This document shows positions 43,565-52,011 of a stretch of 64,000 nt of DNA, one piece after another (position 1 is the stretch's first letter; every line of letters starts with the position of its first letter). The DNA comes from Paraburkholderia polaris. GTDB taxonomy: Bacteria > Pseudomonadota > Gammaproteobacteria > Burkholderiales > Burkholderiaceae. The DNA lies in the NCBI RefSeq assembly GCF_012927345.1, contig NZ_JABBGJ010000044.1, positions 29,728 to 93,727 of the forward strand, read 5' to 3'. The translations under genes were made by a program, and so were the position numbers. The notes beneath the pieces are model-generated. The model saw only the letters and a list, made by a program, of their open reading frames with translations, was not told the origin of the DNA and searched no databases.

Positions 43565-45388
43565 ATGGTCACGCGAGGCAAACCTCAGGCCGCTAAACGC
43601 GAGCGGATATCAGTCGTTTCCCCGAAGGGAAGTCGTGTCGACAGCCTTCGATATCCCGACATCGCGGATCTGATGTCGAGGCTCCATTTCTCCCCGGCCG
43701 ATGGACGCATCTGGCTGGACGATCAGCGCATGCTGCTCGTTCATACGGGGTCCATAGGTGTGATGCGGCGCGAGCTGATCGACAGTCTCGGTATCGATGC
43801 GGCGCGTGGACTGCTGACGCGTATGGGATACAACTCCGGTGCGCGTGATGCCGAACTGGCGCGCAAGGTCCGCCCCGATAGCTCGATCACGGAAATGTTT
43901 GCGGTCGGCCCGCAACTGCATATGCTCGAAGGCATGACGGCCGTCGAACCGGTACGCCTCGAAATCAACGTTGAGAAAGGCGAGTACTACGGCGAATTCA
44001 TCTGGAAGAATTGTGCGGAAGACGAGGAACATATCCGCATCTATGGAATCGGCGCTGAGCCTGTTTGCTGGACGCAGATCGGCTACGCATCCGGCTACAC
44101 CAGTGTGTTCATGGGGCGACCCATCCTCTATCGCGAGATGGAATGCCGCGCGTTGGGTCAGACGCAATGCCGTATCGTCGGCAAGCCCGTCGAGGAATGG
44201 GGAGACGAGGCCGCAGACGATCTGCGTTTCATGCAGGCGCAGTCGTTCACGCAAGGTCTTTCTGCGGCAAGTTCCAGATGCGAGCCCGGTGTGGCAGCCC
44301 TTCGGGATGTTCCCGCGCCGACCGCTTTCGGCGACGACAATATGGTCGGCGCATCCCCAGGCTTCAACGCGGTGTGCCACATGATCCGACGCGTGGCGGG
44401 CACGCGTGCAACGGTCCTCTTTCTGGGCGAGAGCGGTGTCGGCAAAGAGGTGTGCGCCCGCACCTTGCATCGGATCAGCGCATGCGCTGATGGCCCGTTC
44501 ATCGCCGTCAACTGTGCCGCCATTCCTGAGGCACTGGTCGAGTCGGAGTTGTTTGGCGTCGAGCGAGGCGGTTTCACCGATGCGACGCAGAGCCGTCCTG
44601 GCCGCTTCGAGCGAGCGAACGGCGGCACGCTGTTTCTCGACGAGATTGGCATCCTCAGCATGACCGCACAGGGCAAACTGTTACGCGCGCTACAGGAGGG
44701 CGAGATTGAACGGGTTGGCGATACGCAGACGCGTCGGGTCAACGTGCGGGTAGTTGCGGCGACCAATCTCGATCTAAAGGACGAGATTCGCGCGGGCCGC
44801 TTTAGAGAAGATCTGTATTTCCGCCTTAACGTCTTTCCCATTCGTGTTCCATCACTACGCGAGCGGCGCGAGGACCTGCCGGTCCTACTCAATCATATGC
44901 TCCGCAAATATCGCGAACGGCATTCGCGCGATGTGACCGGATTCACCGGTCGTGCGCTTGATGCAATGCTGAACTATGGCTGGCCGGGCAACATTCGGGA
45001 GATGGAAAACATTGTCGAGCGCGGCGTTATTCTCGCGCCGGATGGTGGCGCGATCGACATCGGCCATCTTTTCACGAGCGGCGAGACCATTGATGCGAAG
45101 CTCTTTGGACTCGGCACGGACGGGTCGCTGGCGCCTTCAGGGTCATTGCTTGAACAAGCAGCGAAAGGACAGGAGGCTGAGGTTGAACGCGTCACAAGGA
45201 AGGTTAACAGCTTGCTCATGGGGCTAGCCGGTGATGTCGATACCACGTCTCTCGACGATATCGAAACTGCACTACTGAGAAGTGCAGTTCAGCGGGCGCA
45301 GGGGAATCTCTCCGCTGCGGCTCGTACGCTCGGTATCACCCGGCCTCAACTGGTGTATCGCCTGAAAAGCCGAGGTCTTAGGGTATAG
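43565..45388 (+). CDS. dmpR: DmpR/XylR-class phenol-responsive sigma54 activator with a variant GAFTGA loop
   Basis: The 607-residue activator has a V4R-type sensor domain, AAA+ domain and Fis-type helix-turn-helix (residues ~570-607). Residues known in MopR/DmpR to bind phenol and zinc are present: His119 and Trp147 for phenol, Cys168, Glu191, Cys194 and Cys202 for zinc, so phenols are the likely effector. Walker A is GESGVGKE (288-295) and Walker B is LFLDEIG. The sigma54-contact loop reads GGFTDA at residues 335-340 instead of GAFTGA, while the surrounding sequence is normal. The gene is divergent from dmpK with 429 bases between. It is convergent with the next regulator. Confidence 0.93.
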   Translation: MVTRGKPQAAKRERISVVSPKGSRVDSLRYPDIADLMSRLHFSPADGRIWLDDQRMLLVHTGSIGVMRRELIDSLGIDAARGLLTRMGYNSGARDAELARKVRPDSSITEMFAVGPQLHMLEGMTAVEPVRLEINVEKGEYYGEFIWKNCAEDEEHIRIYGIGAEPVCWTQIGYASGYTSVFMGRPILYREMECRALGQTQCRIVGKPVEEWGDEAADDLRFMQAQSFTQGLSAASSRCEPGVAALRDVPAPTAFGDDNMVGASPGFNAVCHMIRRVAGTRATVLFLGESGVGKEVCARTLHRISACADGPFIAVNCAAIPEALVESELFGVERGGFTDATQSRPGRFERANGGTLFLDEIGILSMTAQGKLLRALQEGEIERVGDTQTRRVNVRVVAATNLDLKDEIRAGRFREDLYFRLNVFPIRVPSLRERREDLPVLLNHMLRKYRERHSRDVTGFTGRALDAMLNYGWPGNIREMENIVERGVILAPDGGAIDIGHLFTSGETIDAKLFGLGTDGSLAPSGSLLEQAAKGQEAEVERVTRKVNSLLMGLAGDVDTTSLDDIETALLRSAVQRAQGNLSAAARTLGITRPQLVYRLKSRGLRV

Positions 45389-45396
45389 AACGCAGC

Positions 45397-45417
45397 AGTC
45401 GCCCCTCTGCGGCGACT
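45397..45417. terminator. Hairpin between the two convergent sigma54 activator genes
   Basis: AGTCGCC-CCTCTGC-GGCGACT forms a 7-bp perfect stem filling most of the 31 bases between the two stop codons. No T-run follows on either strand, so it may be a weak bidirectional terminator or simply a barrier structure. Confidence 0.45.
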
Positions 45418-45419
45418 CC

Positions 45420-47432
45420 TCATTCGCCCGTCGGTTTGGCGATGGCGTCCAGTTGATAGAGGTCCAGCTTGCGATATAGCGTGCTGCGCGAGACACCCAA
45501 TGAGCGGGCGGCCTGGGCGAGATTGCCGTGAGCGCCCTGCACTGCCCGGGCGATGGCCAAACGCTCCGTTTCCTCCAGACTGCCCGATTGCTCGAGCACA
45601 GGCGACGCAACGCCGACAGTACCTGTTTCGTCGAGCAGTTCGGCGGGTAGCTCATCGAGCGTCACCACCTCTTCGCTAGACGTCAGGAGCAGATTTTCGA
45701 TGACGTTGCGCATCTCCCTGACATTGCCCGGCCAGGAATAAGCGCGCAGCACCGCCATGATTTCGGCGCTTAGTCGTCGCTCGGGAACCGCGTGGCGTTG
45801 GGCGAGTCGCCGGTTGAAGAACTCGACGAGGAGATCGATGTCGATGTCCCGTTCGCGCAGCGGCGGAATGCGTATACGCGTAACGCTGATGCGGTAATAA
45901 AGATCGCGGCGGAAGTGGCCCGAGTCGACTTCTTCGCGCAGATTGCGATTGGTCATCGCCAGCAGGCGCACGTCGACGCGTCGCGGCTGAGTGTCCCCTA
46001 ACCGGTAAATAACGCCCTCCTCGAGCGCGCGCAGCAGGACCGGTTGAAGTTCGAGCGGCATCTCACCGATTTCGTCGAGACATAGCGTGCCTCCGTGAGC
46101 CAGTTCGAATCGGCCCGGCCGCCCCTCGGTGGTCGCCCCCGTAAAGGCACCGCGCACGTGGCCGAACAACTCGCTGGCGATCAGTTCTTTCGACGCGGCT
46201 CCGCAGTTGTAAGCGACGAAAGGTCCGCCTCCCCCTTCTTCGCCATGTATGGCGCGCGCGAACAGCTCTTTGCCGACCCCGGTTTCGCCCTCGATCAGAA
46301 CCGGCACACGCCTGCGGGCAAGCTGACGACCCCGGTTGACGGCGGCCAGCATTGCCGCGCTTTGACCCTGGATCTGCGCGAAGCAACTGCGCTGCGGATC
46401 GGCCTCGCCACAGCGCTCGGCGATCCGGGCGTTGATAGGTCGCGATCGCACGGGAACAACGAGCATGGCACCGATCGTGTTGCCATCGACCACAACCGGG
46501 TTGAACCAGTCGGTATGCAAGCCTTTGGGCAGATGTTGCGCCCAGTCTTCGACAGCGGAGCTCTCATCCATACCGGGGAAGCGTTCTCCGATGCTGACCG
46601 GCAATGGCACCCTGCCGGTGGTATGCACAAGCCGCCCGGCCCGATCAATCGCGATCATCCCGGTTGCATCGGATGACGACAGGCGCTGCAGGCAGAAGGC
46701 CAGCAGGCGCATATGCTCGCGAGCAGCCTGCTCGGCCAGCACCATTTCAATCTGACGCGCGGCTGTTACCGCTAACGTAAGGTTATTGATCTGATAAGTG
46801 GAAGGGGGCCCGGAAATGTCGAGCACGCCGAGAATCTTGCCGGTGCCGGGTTCGCAAATCGGCGCCGCTGCGCAACTCCACGACTTGATTCCTTCACAGA
46901 AGTGCTCCGAGCCGTGGATATAGGTGGGCTGGCCGGTGGCGAGCGTGGTGCCGATGCCGTTGGTGCCGGCCTGGCCTTCACGCCAGTCGCCGCCCATCGT
47001 CAAATGGATTTTTTCGCCTGCCGCCAAAGTACGCAAGTCGCCTGCGGCCTTGAGAATCACACCGTCCTGGTTGGTCAGCAGTAGGATCGAATGCGAATCC
47101 GCGAAGAGATCCGCGGTCACGGTGAAAAGACGATCAGCCGCCGCCAGTAACTCCCGGTGCCGCCAGCACAGCGTCGCGACTGCGTCGCCATGGACCGCGA
47201 CAGGGGCCGCCCCCGCAGTGGGACTGACTCCGGATCGCAGACTGCGTTGCCAGGAGTCGATCAGGGCCGAAGGAGCGGACGTCGACGGCTCGCCCGCGAG
47301 AAAACGCTCCCATGCGAGCATCGTGACCCTGTCGGAGTGACGGTCGTTCGCACGCTGCGCGTTAGCCACTGCGCTGCGCATGGTAGCCTGATTGCCAAGA
47401 CCCGACATGCTGCTGAGCTGCTGTCTCGTCAC
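45420..47432 (-). CDS. AcoR-type sigma54-dependent activator (GAF-AAA+-Fis), probable regulator of the mim-type operon
   Basis: The 670-residue protein has an N-terminal region with LIDSWQRSLRSGV typical of AcoR-like activators, a GAF domain at about 100-235 (including GQAGTNGIGTTLATGQPTYI), an AAA+ domain with Walker A GETGVGKE (382-389) and an intact GAFTGA loop (428-433), and a Fis helix-turn-helix at the C-terminus (NLAQAARSLGVSRSTLYRKL). Such proteins often lie beside alcohol, ketone or propane-oxidation operons. Two sigma54 promoters in front of mimA and the alcohol dehydrogenase operon share a repeated 19-bp element that it is well placed to bind. It lies downstream of mntH on the same strand. 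Confidence 0.92.
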   Translation of the reverse strand: MTRQQLSSMSGLGNQATMRSAVANAQRANDRHSDRVTMLAWERFLAGEPSTSAPSALIDSWQRSLRSGVSPTAGAAPVAVHGDAVATLCWRHRELLAAADRLFTVTADLFADSHSILLLTNQDGVILKAAGDLRTLAAGEKIHLTMGGDWREGQAGTNGIGTTLATGQPTYIHGSEHFCEGIKSWSCAAAPICEPGTGKILGVLDISGPPSTYQINNLTLAVTAARQIEMVLAEQAAREHMRLLAFCLQRLSSSDATGMIAIDRAGRLVHTTGRVPLPVSIGERFPGMDESSAVEDWAQHLPKGLHTDWFNPVVVDGNTIGAMLVVPVRSRPINARIAERCGEADPQRSCFAQIQGQSAAMLAAVNRGRQLARRRVPVLIEGETGVGKELFARAIHGEEGGGGPFVAYNCGAASKELIASELFGHVRGAFTGATTEGRPGRFELAHGGTLCLDEIGEMPLELQPVLLRALEEGVIYRLGDTQPRRVDVRLLAMTNRNLREEVDSGHFRRDLYYRISVTRIRIPPLRERDIDIDLLVEFFNRRLAQRHAVPERRLSAEIMAVLRAYSWPGNVREMRNVIENLLLTSSEEVVTLDELPAELLDETGTVGVASPVLEQSGSLEETERLAIARAVQGAHGNLAQAARSLGVSRSTLYRKLDLYQLDAIAKPTGE

Positions 47433-47802
47433 AACTCTCCTCCTATGCGTGGTCAGCTCGGAACCGGCTCTGCGGCTGGATTCGGCGTGACTCGCAAGTA
47501 TGTCGCGGCCTGGTTTTTTGCTCGACTGTCAGTCAAACCCAGCAGCGCGATCGCTGATCAGTATATGCCTGCATCGCCGTCAAGTCTGCTCATGAAAACC
47601 CGGCGAGGATCACCGTCCGCTTTGCCCTGCTAACTGTTCGTTTGACGACTTATATCCACCATCTTTTTGAAATCTTTATCGACAAAAAGGCATCGCGGTA
47701 ACGCGGCGTATCAACGCCACTTCAGAGACTCCCGGTGCAACGCAATGCTCACCGAGAGTCAGCATCGTGTAAGAACTCGTCAGGCCGCCGATAGGGAATG
47801 TT
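47433..47802. other. 370-base gap between mntH and the AcoR-type regulator
   Basis: No gene is seen. The stretch 47640-47700 is AT-richer than its surroundings and probably contains the regulator's promoter. I looked for the CTGT-N7-TSSGACRT element found at the mim and adh promoters and did not find a full copy here. No -24/-12 match was noticed. Confidence 0.4.
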
Positions 47803-49122
47803 TCAGCTTGGCAAGCCAGGAATCTCAATGCCGAACGTTTGCAATATCAGCACGACATTGAACGATAAGACGACGAATGCCGCCAGCGTGGCGATCACGG
47901 CGACGAACGCGCGATTTTTGTATGGGCCCATCACGTCCTCGCGGCAGGTGAACCATAGCAACGCTGCCATCGGCAGCGGCAACGCGAGGCTCAATACCAC
48001 CTGACTGAGGACGAGCGCCTGAGTCGCGTTGACCCCAAGCGCCACCACGACGAAACTCGGCACCATCGTGACGGCCCGGCGCAACCATAGCGGAATGCGA
48101 AAGCCCACGAACCCTTGCATGATCATCTGACCCGCCATCGTGCCGACCACGGAACTCGATATGCCAGAAGCGATCAGCGACAACAGGAAAATCCCCGCCG
48201 CCCCAATGCCTAGTAGCGGCGCCAGCGTGTGATAGGCCGTTTCGATCTCCGCGACCTCAGGATGCCCGTGATGAAATGCGCCCGCAGCCATGATAACCAT
48301 CGCCATATTGATGAAACCGGCGATGGTCAGTGCGATGACGACCTCGATATTCGAGAATTTCAGCAACTTTGCCCGCTCGCGCTCCGTTCTCGCGGGTGCT
48401 CGGCGTTGCGTGAGCCCGGAGTGCAGGAAGAGCGCGTGGGGCATCACCGTCGCACCCACAATACCGACTGCAATGGTGAGCGCATTCGCGTCGGGCAATT
48501 GGGGGGAAAACGTATGGGCGAAGACACTCGGCCACGCAATCGGCGTAATGAACAGTTCAGCAAGGTAGGACAACCCAATGATGCCGACGAGTGCCCCGAT
48601 CGCCAGTTCAAGGGGGCGAAAACCGGCGCTCTCAAACAACAGCAGGCCGTACGTCACTACCGCGGTGACCACCATGCCGGCGAGCAAAGGCATGTGAAAC
48701 AGTAACGACAGTCCGATTGCTCCACCGAGAAATTCGGCCAGATCGGTTGCCATCGCGGCAATTTCGCTTACACCCCACATGACCAGCAGGACAGGTTTCG
48801 AAAACCGTTCGCGACATAGCTCCGCGAGGTTTTTCCCGGTGACGATGCCGAGTTTCGCCGAGAGCGCCTGAAACAGCATCGCCACGAGGTTTGCCAACAG
48901 CACCACCCAGAGCAACGCGTAACCGTATCTGGCGCCCGCCTGAATATTCGTCGCAAAGTTGCCCGGATCCATATAGGCAACAGAAACCACCACTGCCGGT
49001 CCAGCAAACGGCAGAAGCATCAGCGCGCCGCGGCGGCGGCCTTCCAATACCTCTCTCACCGCAAGCGTTGTGCGCTCGGTTCTCGTCGCCGGTCTGGCTG
49101 CCTTACGAACGCGATCGTCCAA
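47803..49122 (-). CDS. mntH: NRAMP-family divalent metal (Mn2+/Fe2+) transporter
   Basis: The 439-residue inner-membrane protein carries the NRAMP metal-site motifs: DPGN in TM1 (VAYMDPGNFATNIQAGARYG) and MPHALFLHS in TM6, in an 11-TM layout. NRAMP proteins import Mn2+ or Fe2+ with protons. It lies in the middle of the monooxygenase locus, between the chaperonin and the AcoR-type regulator, all on the minus strand. It might supply iron for the diiron enzymes, or it may simply sit at the edge of the operon. A 68-residue ORF with a strong ribosome binding site precedes it by 61 bases. No metal-regulator box was recognised. Confidence 0.93.
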   Translation of the reverse strand: MDDRVRKAARPATRTERTTLAVREVLEGRRRGALMLLPFAGPAVVVSVAYMDPGNFATNIQAGARYGYALLWVVLLANLVAMLFQALSAKLGIVTGKNLAELCRERFSKPVLLVMWGVSEIAAMATDLAEFLGGAIGLSLLFHMPLLAGMVVTAVVTYGLLLFESAGFRPLELAIGALVGIIGLSYLAELFITPIAWPSVFAHTFSPQLPDANALTIAVGIVGATVMPHALFLHSGLTQRRAPARTERERAKLLKFSNIEVVIALTIAGFINMAMVIMAAGAFHHGHPEVAEIETAYHTLAPLLGIGAAGIFLLSLIASGISSSVVGTMAGQMIMQGFVGFRIPLWLRRAVTMVPSFVVVALGVNATQALVLSQVVLSLALPLPMAALLWFTCREDVMGPYKNRAFVAVIATLAAFVVLSFNVVLILQTFGIEIPGLPS

Positions 49123-49183
49123 GCTTTTGCTCCTTGCTCATGAAAATGACAGGAGTGCCCGATTTACACGGCAGGCATGGCAT

Positions 49184-49390
49184 TCACGGCATTGCACTGC
49201 TGATTGCACCGAAGACGCTGCGCAAGAGCGGAGCGGCCGCCGAGCCCACATCGGACATAATAATAAATGTACCGCAGAGTGTGATTGTCCACCCAGACGT
49301 GAACTTGAGCAGGCGAGTCCAGGACATTGCACTGAGGTGCCGAGCCGTCACCGCGACGGCATTGAATCGGGGAGCCGCGTCGATACGCAT
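49184..49390 (-). CDS. Small putative membrane protein upstream of mntH (68 residues)
   Basis: ATG 49390 is preceded by AGAAGGAGACAAC, one of the best ribosome binding sites in the window. The product has one hydrophobic segment (SGWTITLCGTFIIMSDVGSA) and no recognised family. It sits between the chaperonin terminator region and mntH, 61 bases before the mntH start. It could be a small membrane subunit, a leader ORF tied to mntH expression, or a decayed gene that kept its start. Codon use is less biased than in its neighbours, which lowers confidence. Confidence 0.45.
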   Translation of the reverse strand: MRIDAAPRFNAVAVTARHLSAMSWTRLLKFTSGWTITLCGTFIIMSDVGSAAAPLLRSVFGAISSAMP

Positions 49391-49419
49391 CGTTGTCTCC
49401 TTCTATTGATGGCCGTTCG

Positions 49420-49470
49420 AAAAACGCCGGCGGCGGCCGTTTTTTGGCCGGTCCTCGACCGAAAGACCGG
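49420..49470 (-). terminator. Hairpin cluster downstream of the chaperonin gene
   Basis: Reading the minus strand after the chaperonin stop, CCGGTC/GACCGG (49448-49453 with 49465-49470) and CGGCC/GGCCG (49434-49438 with 49446-49450) can form alternative hairpins. A GC-rich GCCG-CCGC-CGGC stem then runs straight into TTTTT (49420-49424 as AAAAA on the plus strand). The layout fits an intrinsic terminator. The overlapping alternatives could also be an attenuator before the small ORF and mntH. Confidence 0.45.
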
Positions 49471-49481
49471 TCGTAGCGTCA

Positions 49482-51119
49482 CTATTTCCGGCCGAGCAAT
49501 TCGGCGCCGGCGCCAAGCGCCGGGCCAGCGGTCGGATCGATCGTGTCCGGCTTTTTGGCAATCAGTGTCTGGGTGGTCAGGATCAAGCCGGCGACCGAAG
49601 CAGCGTTGCGTACCGCGCTATAACTGACCTTTACCGGATCGATGATACCCGCCTCCATCAGGTTGACGAACTTGCCAGTGCGGGCGTCGAGGCCAACGCC
49701 CGGTTTCGCACGCACCGCCTCGGACACGATCGCCGCGCCGTCGAGGCCGCAATTGGTCGCGATGTGATAGAGCGGTTTCGCCAGCACGCGCTGCAGCAAT
49801 CTCGCACCCTGTTGCACACTGCCCTGGGTCCGTGCAATCACGCCTTCGAGCTCAGTAGACACGCGCAGCAGCGCCATTCCGCCGCCCGGCACGACGCCCT
49901 CGGCAATCGCCGCGCGCGCCGCATTGATCGCGTCCTCGATCAGGTGAAGCCGGCGCTTCTGTTCGACCGGCGTGGCACCGCCGGCGAGGATCATCGCGGT
50001 GCCGCCGGATAGCTTGGCGAGACGCACCTGAAATTTATCGCGTTCGACATTCTCCGGGGCCATTTCATACTGACGCGCGACCTGCTGACGGCGCGCGGCA
50101 ACGGCAGCCGGATCGCCGCCGCCAGCGGTAATAATGGTCTGGTTCGACGAGATGCGCACCTGCCGCGCGCTGCCAAGATCGCGCAGTTCCGTGGCTTCGA
50201 GCTTGCCGCCCAGATCGCGGGCGATCACCCGGCCGCCTGTGACGATGGCGATATCCTCGAGCATAGCCTTGCGCCAATGCCCGTACTCCGGTGGATGAAT
50301 CGCCGCCACCGGAACGCCGCCGTTGTCCCGCCAAGCAAGCAGGGTCATGACACAGGCGGGGGCAACCTCCTCAGCAATGATCAGCAACGGGCGTTTGCTG
50401 TGAGCCGCGAGCGCCTGAAGCGCCGCTACCTCTTCCGGCGACTGCAGCCGCTGATCGGTCATCAGAATGAGCGGGTTGTCGAGCACCACCTGCATTCTCT
50501 CGATGTCCGTGACCATATGGTGAGAGAGGTAGCCGCGATCGAACGCCATCCCATCGACCACTTCGAGACGGGTTTCGACCGTCGTGCCGTATTCGACGTC
50601 GACGATGCCATCGGGACCCACTCGCTCGAGTGCTTCGGCCACCATCGCGCCGGTAACCTCGTCATTGGCGGCGACCACGGCCACGGCGCGCACCTCTTCG
50701 CTTCCGCGCAGCGGTGTCGCTGCGCGCCTGAGTGCCGCGATCACCTCTTCTACCGCGATCTCCAGCCCCTGAACCAGCTCAACGGGGTTGGCACCGTCAG
50801 CGAGGCTGGCGAGGCCGTCCTGCACCAATGCATCGGCCAGCACGGTGGCCGTGGTGGTGCCGTCGCCGGCGACTTCATTGGTCTGCTTCGAGACTTCGCG
50901 CACCACTTGCGCACCGATGTTTTCGAACGGATCTTCCAGCTCGATCTCGTTGGCGATGCTGACACCATCGCGCGAGATGATCGGCGTGCCGATCGGCCGG
51001 TCGATGATAGCGTTCATCCCGCGAGGGCCGAGCGTGCCTCGTACCGCTTTGGCCAGTTTGGCGACACCGCGACCGAGCGCCATACGGGCCTCGTCGTCAT
51101 GCAGCATGATATTCGGCAT
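49482..51119 (-). CDS. groEL: GroEL-type chaperonin dedicated to the propane-monooxygenase-type enzyme (MimG-like)
   Basis: The 545-residue chaperonin is full length, with GDGTTTATVLADAL (ATP hydrolysis Asp) and the apical and equatorial domains in order. It diverges from housekeeping GroEL and ends in AGAELLGRK instead of the usual Gly-Gly-Met-rich tail. No groES gene accompanies it. GroEL-like genes occur in mim/prm clusters of Mycobacterium, Gordonia and Rhodococcus, where MimG is known to be needed for productive folding of the hydroxylase. The same role is likely here. AGGAGGAGATGAATC precedes ATG 51119. It closes the seven-gene mim-type operon, 34 bases after the DUF59 gene. Confidence 0.93.
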   Translation of the reverse strand: MPNIMLHDDEARMALGRGVAKLAKAVRGTLGPRGMNAIIDRPIGTPIISRDGVSIANEIELEDPFENIGAQVVREVSKQTNEVAGDGTTTATVLADALVQDGLASLADGANPVELVQGLEIAVEEVIAALRRAATPLRGSEEVRAVAVVAANDEVTGAMVAEALERVGPDGIVDVEYGTTVETRLEVVDGMAFDRGYLSHHMVTDIERMQVVLDNPLILMTDQRLQSPEEVAALQALAAHSKRPLLIIAEEVAPACVMTLLAWRDNGGVPVAAIHPPEYGHWRKAMLEDIAIVTGGRVIARDLGGKLEATELRDLGSARQVRISSNQTIITAGGGDPAAVAARRQQVARQYEMAPENVERDKFQVRLAKLSGGTAMILAGGATPVEQKRRLHLIEDAINAARAAIAEGVVPGGGMALLRVSTELEGVIARTQGSVQQGARLLQRVLAKPLYHIATNCGLDGAAIVSEAVRAKPGVGLDARTGKFVNLMEAGIIDPVKVSYSAVRNAASVAGLILTTQTLIAKKPDTIDPTAGPALGAGAELLGRK

Positions 51120-51153
51120 GATTCATCTCCTCCTGTTGGAATAGTCTGGATTA

Positions 51154-52011
51154 CTACCTTTCAAACTGATTCGCCGTGTTGCCGGATTGCGCAAGCCCAA
51201 TGCCTCTCTTCCAGTCGCTGACCGGCACGAAGTGCACGGGTTTGATCTCGACTTGCGGCGCGGCTGCGTCCGCGTCGCCGTAGCGTGCCGCCAGCAAGCC
51301 GCGGCACAACGCGCCGTTGAATTCCGCATTGACGCCGACCCGCCGCAAGGCACGCAGGTAGGCGCCAAGCCCGTCCGCATCGAGCAACGCGTCTTTACTG
51401 TCGACGAAGGCTGCTTCGTTGGCCTGCGCCGCACCATAGGCACAGCCTCCGACGACAAAGCGCCGCTCCAGATAGCGTTCCACGAGCCGCCGGCTTGCGG
51501 AATCGCCCGGCAAGCCAGCGAGTTCCGCCACGCTCATGCGCACCAGCAGCGCGGGTTCAAGGCCATGCTCGAGCAGAAACGTGAGGAGCGCTTCCTGTCG
51601 CCGCTGAAAAGCCTTGACCATGAAGGTCCGGCGGACGTCCTCGAGTTCGCCGCTGGCCTCAGCGCCAAAGGTGTCCTGGAATGACCGCCCGGCCGCCACG
51701 CCGCGGTTGATCTCGTCGGCATACATATGTTCGCCGAGTCCGATCGTCACCTTCGTCACCCACGGCAAGCCTGCTACGGCAACGCGCATGTCGTCGGCCA
51801 TCAGGAAGGCGAAGTTGGCGGCACACCAGTAAGTCGGCAACCGGAAGCCGATCTGAACGCGCCCTTCTGCATCCACGTCCACGTGCGTGATGAAACCCAG
51901 TTCGGTCACCGACTCGTCGAGTTCGGGATCGGCGACCAATCCGAGTTGTGCCCACACCTCCGCGGCCCGATCGACGGTGGCTTTCGCATCCGTGGCGGCC
52001 ATGGTATTCAT
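51154..52011 (-). CDS. DUF59-containing protein of the mim-type operon
   Basis: From ATG 52011, overlapping the amidohydrolase stop as ATGA, the product is 285 residues. The first ~100 residues form a DUF59/MIP18-like domain (VADPELDESVTELGFITHVD and a Cys in RLPTYWCAANFAF), the fold of PaaD/SufT-type Fe-S assembly factors. The remaining ~180 residues are helical and I do not recognise them. A gene of this type accompanies prm/mim clusters in actinobacteria. A role in assembling the metal centre of the hydroxylase or reductase is plausible but unproven. The unmatched C-terminal half may define a protein specific to these clusters. Confidence 0.8.
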   Translation of the reverse strand: MNTMAATDAKATVDRAAEVWAQLGLVADPELDESVTELGFITHVDVDAEGRVQIGFRLPTYWCAANFAFLMADDMRVAVAGLPWVTKVTIGLGEHMYADEINRGVAAGRSFQDTFGAEASGELEDVRRTFMVKAFQRRQEALLTFLLEHGLEPALLVRMSVAELAGLPGDSASRRLVERYLERRFVVGGCAYGAAQANEAAFVDSKDALLDADGLGAYLRALRRVGVNAEFNGALCRGLLAARYGDADAAAPQVEIKPVHFVPVSDWKRGIGLAQSGNTANQFER

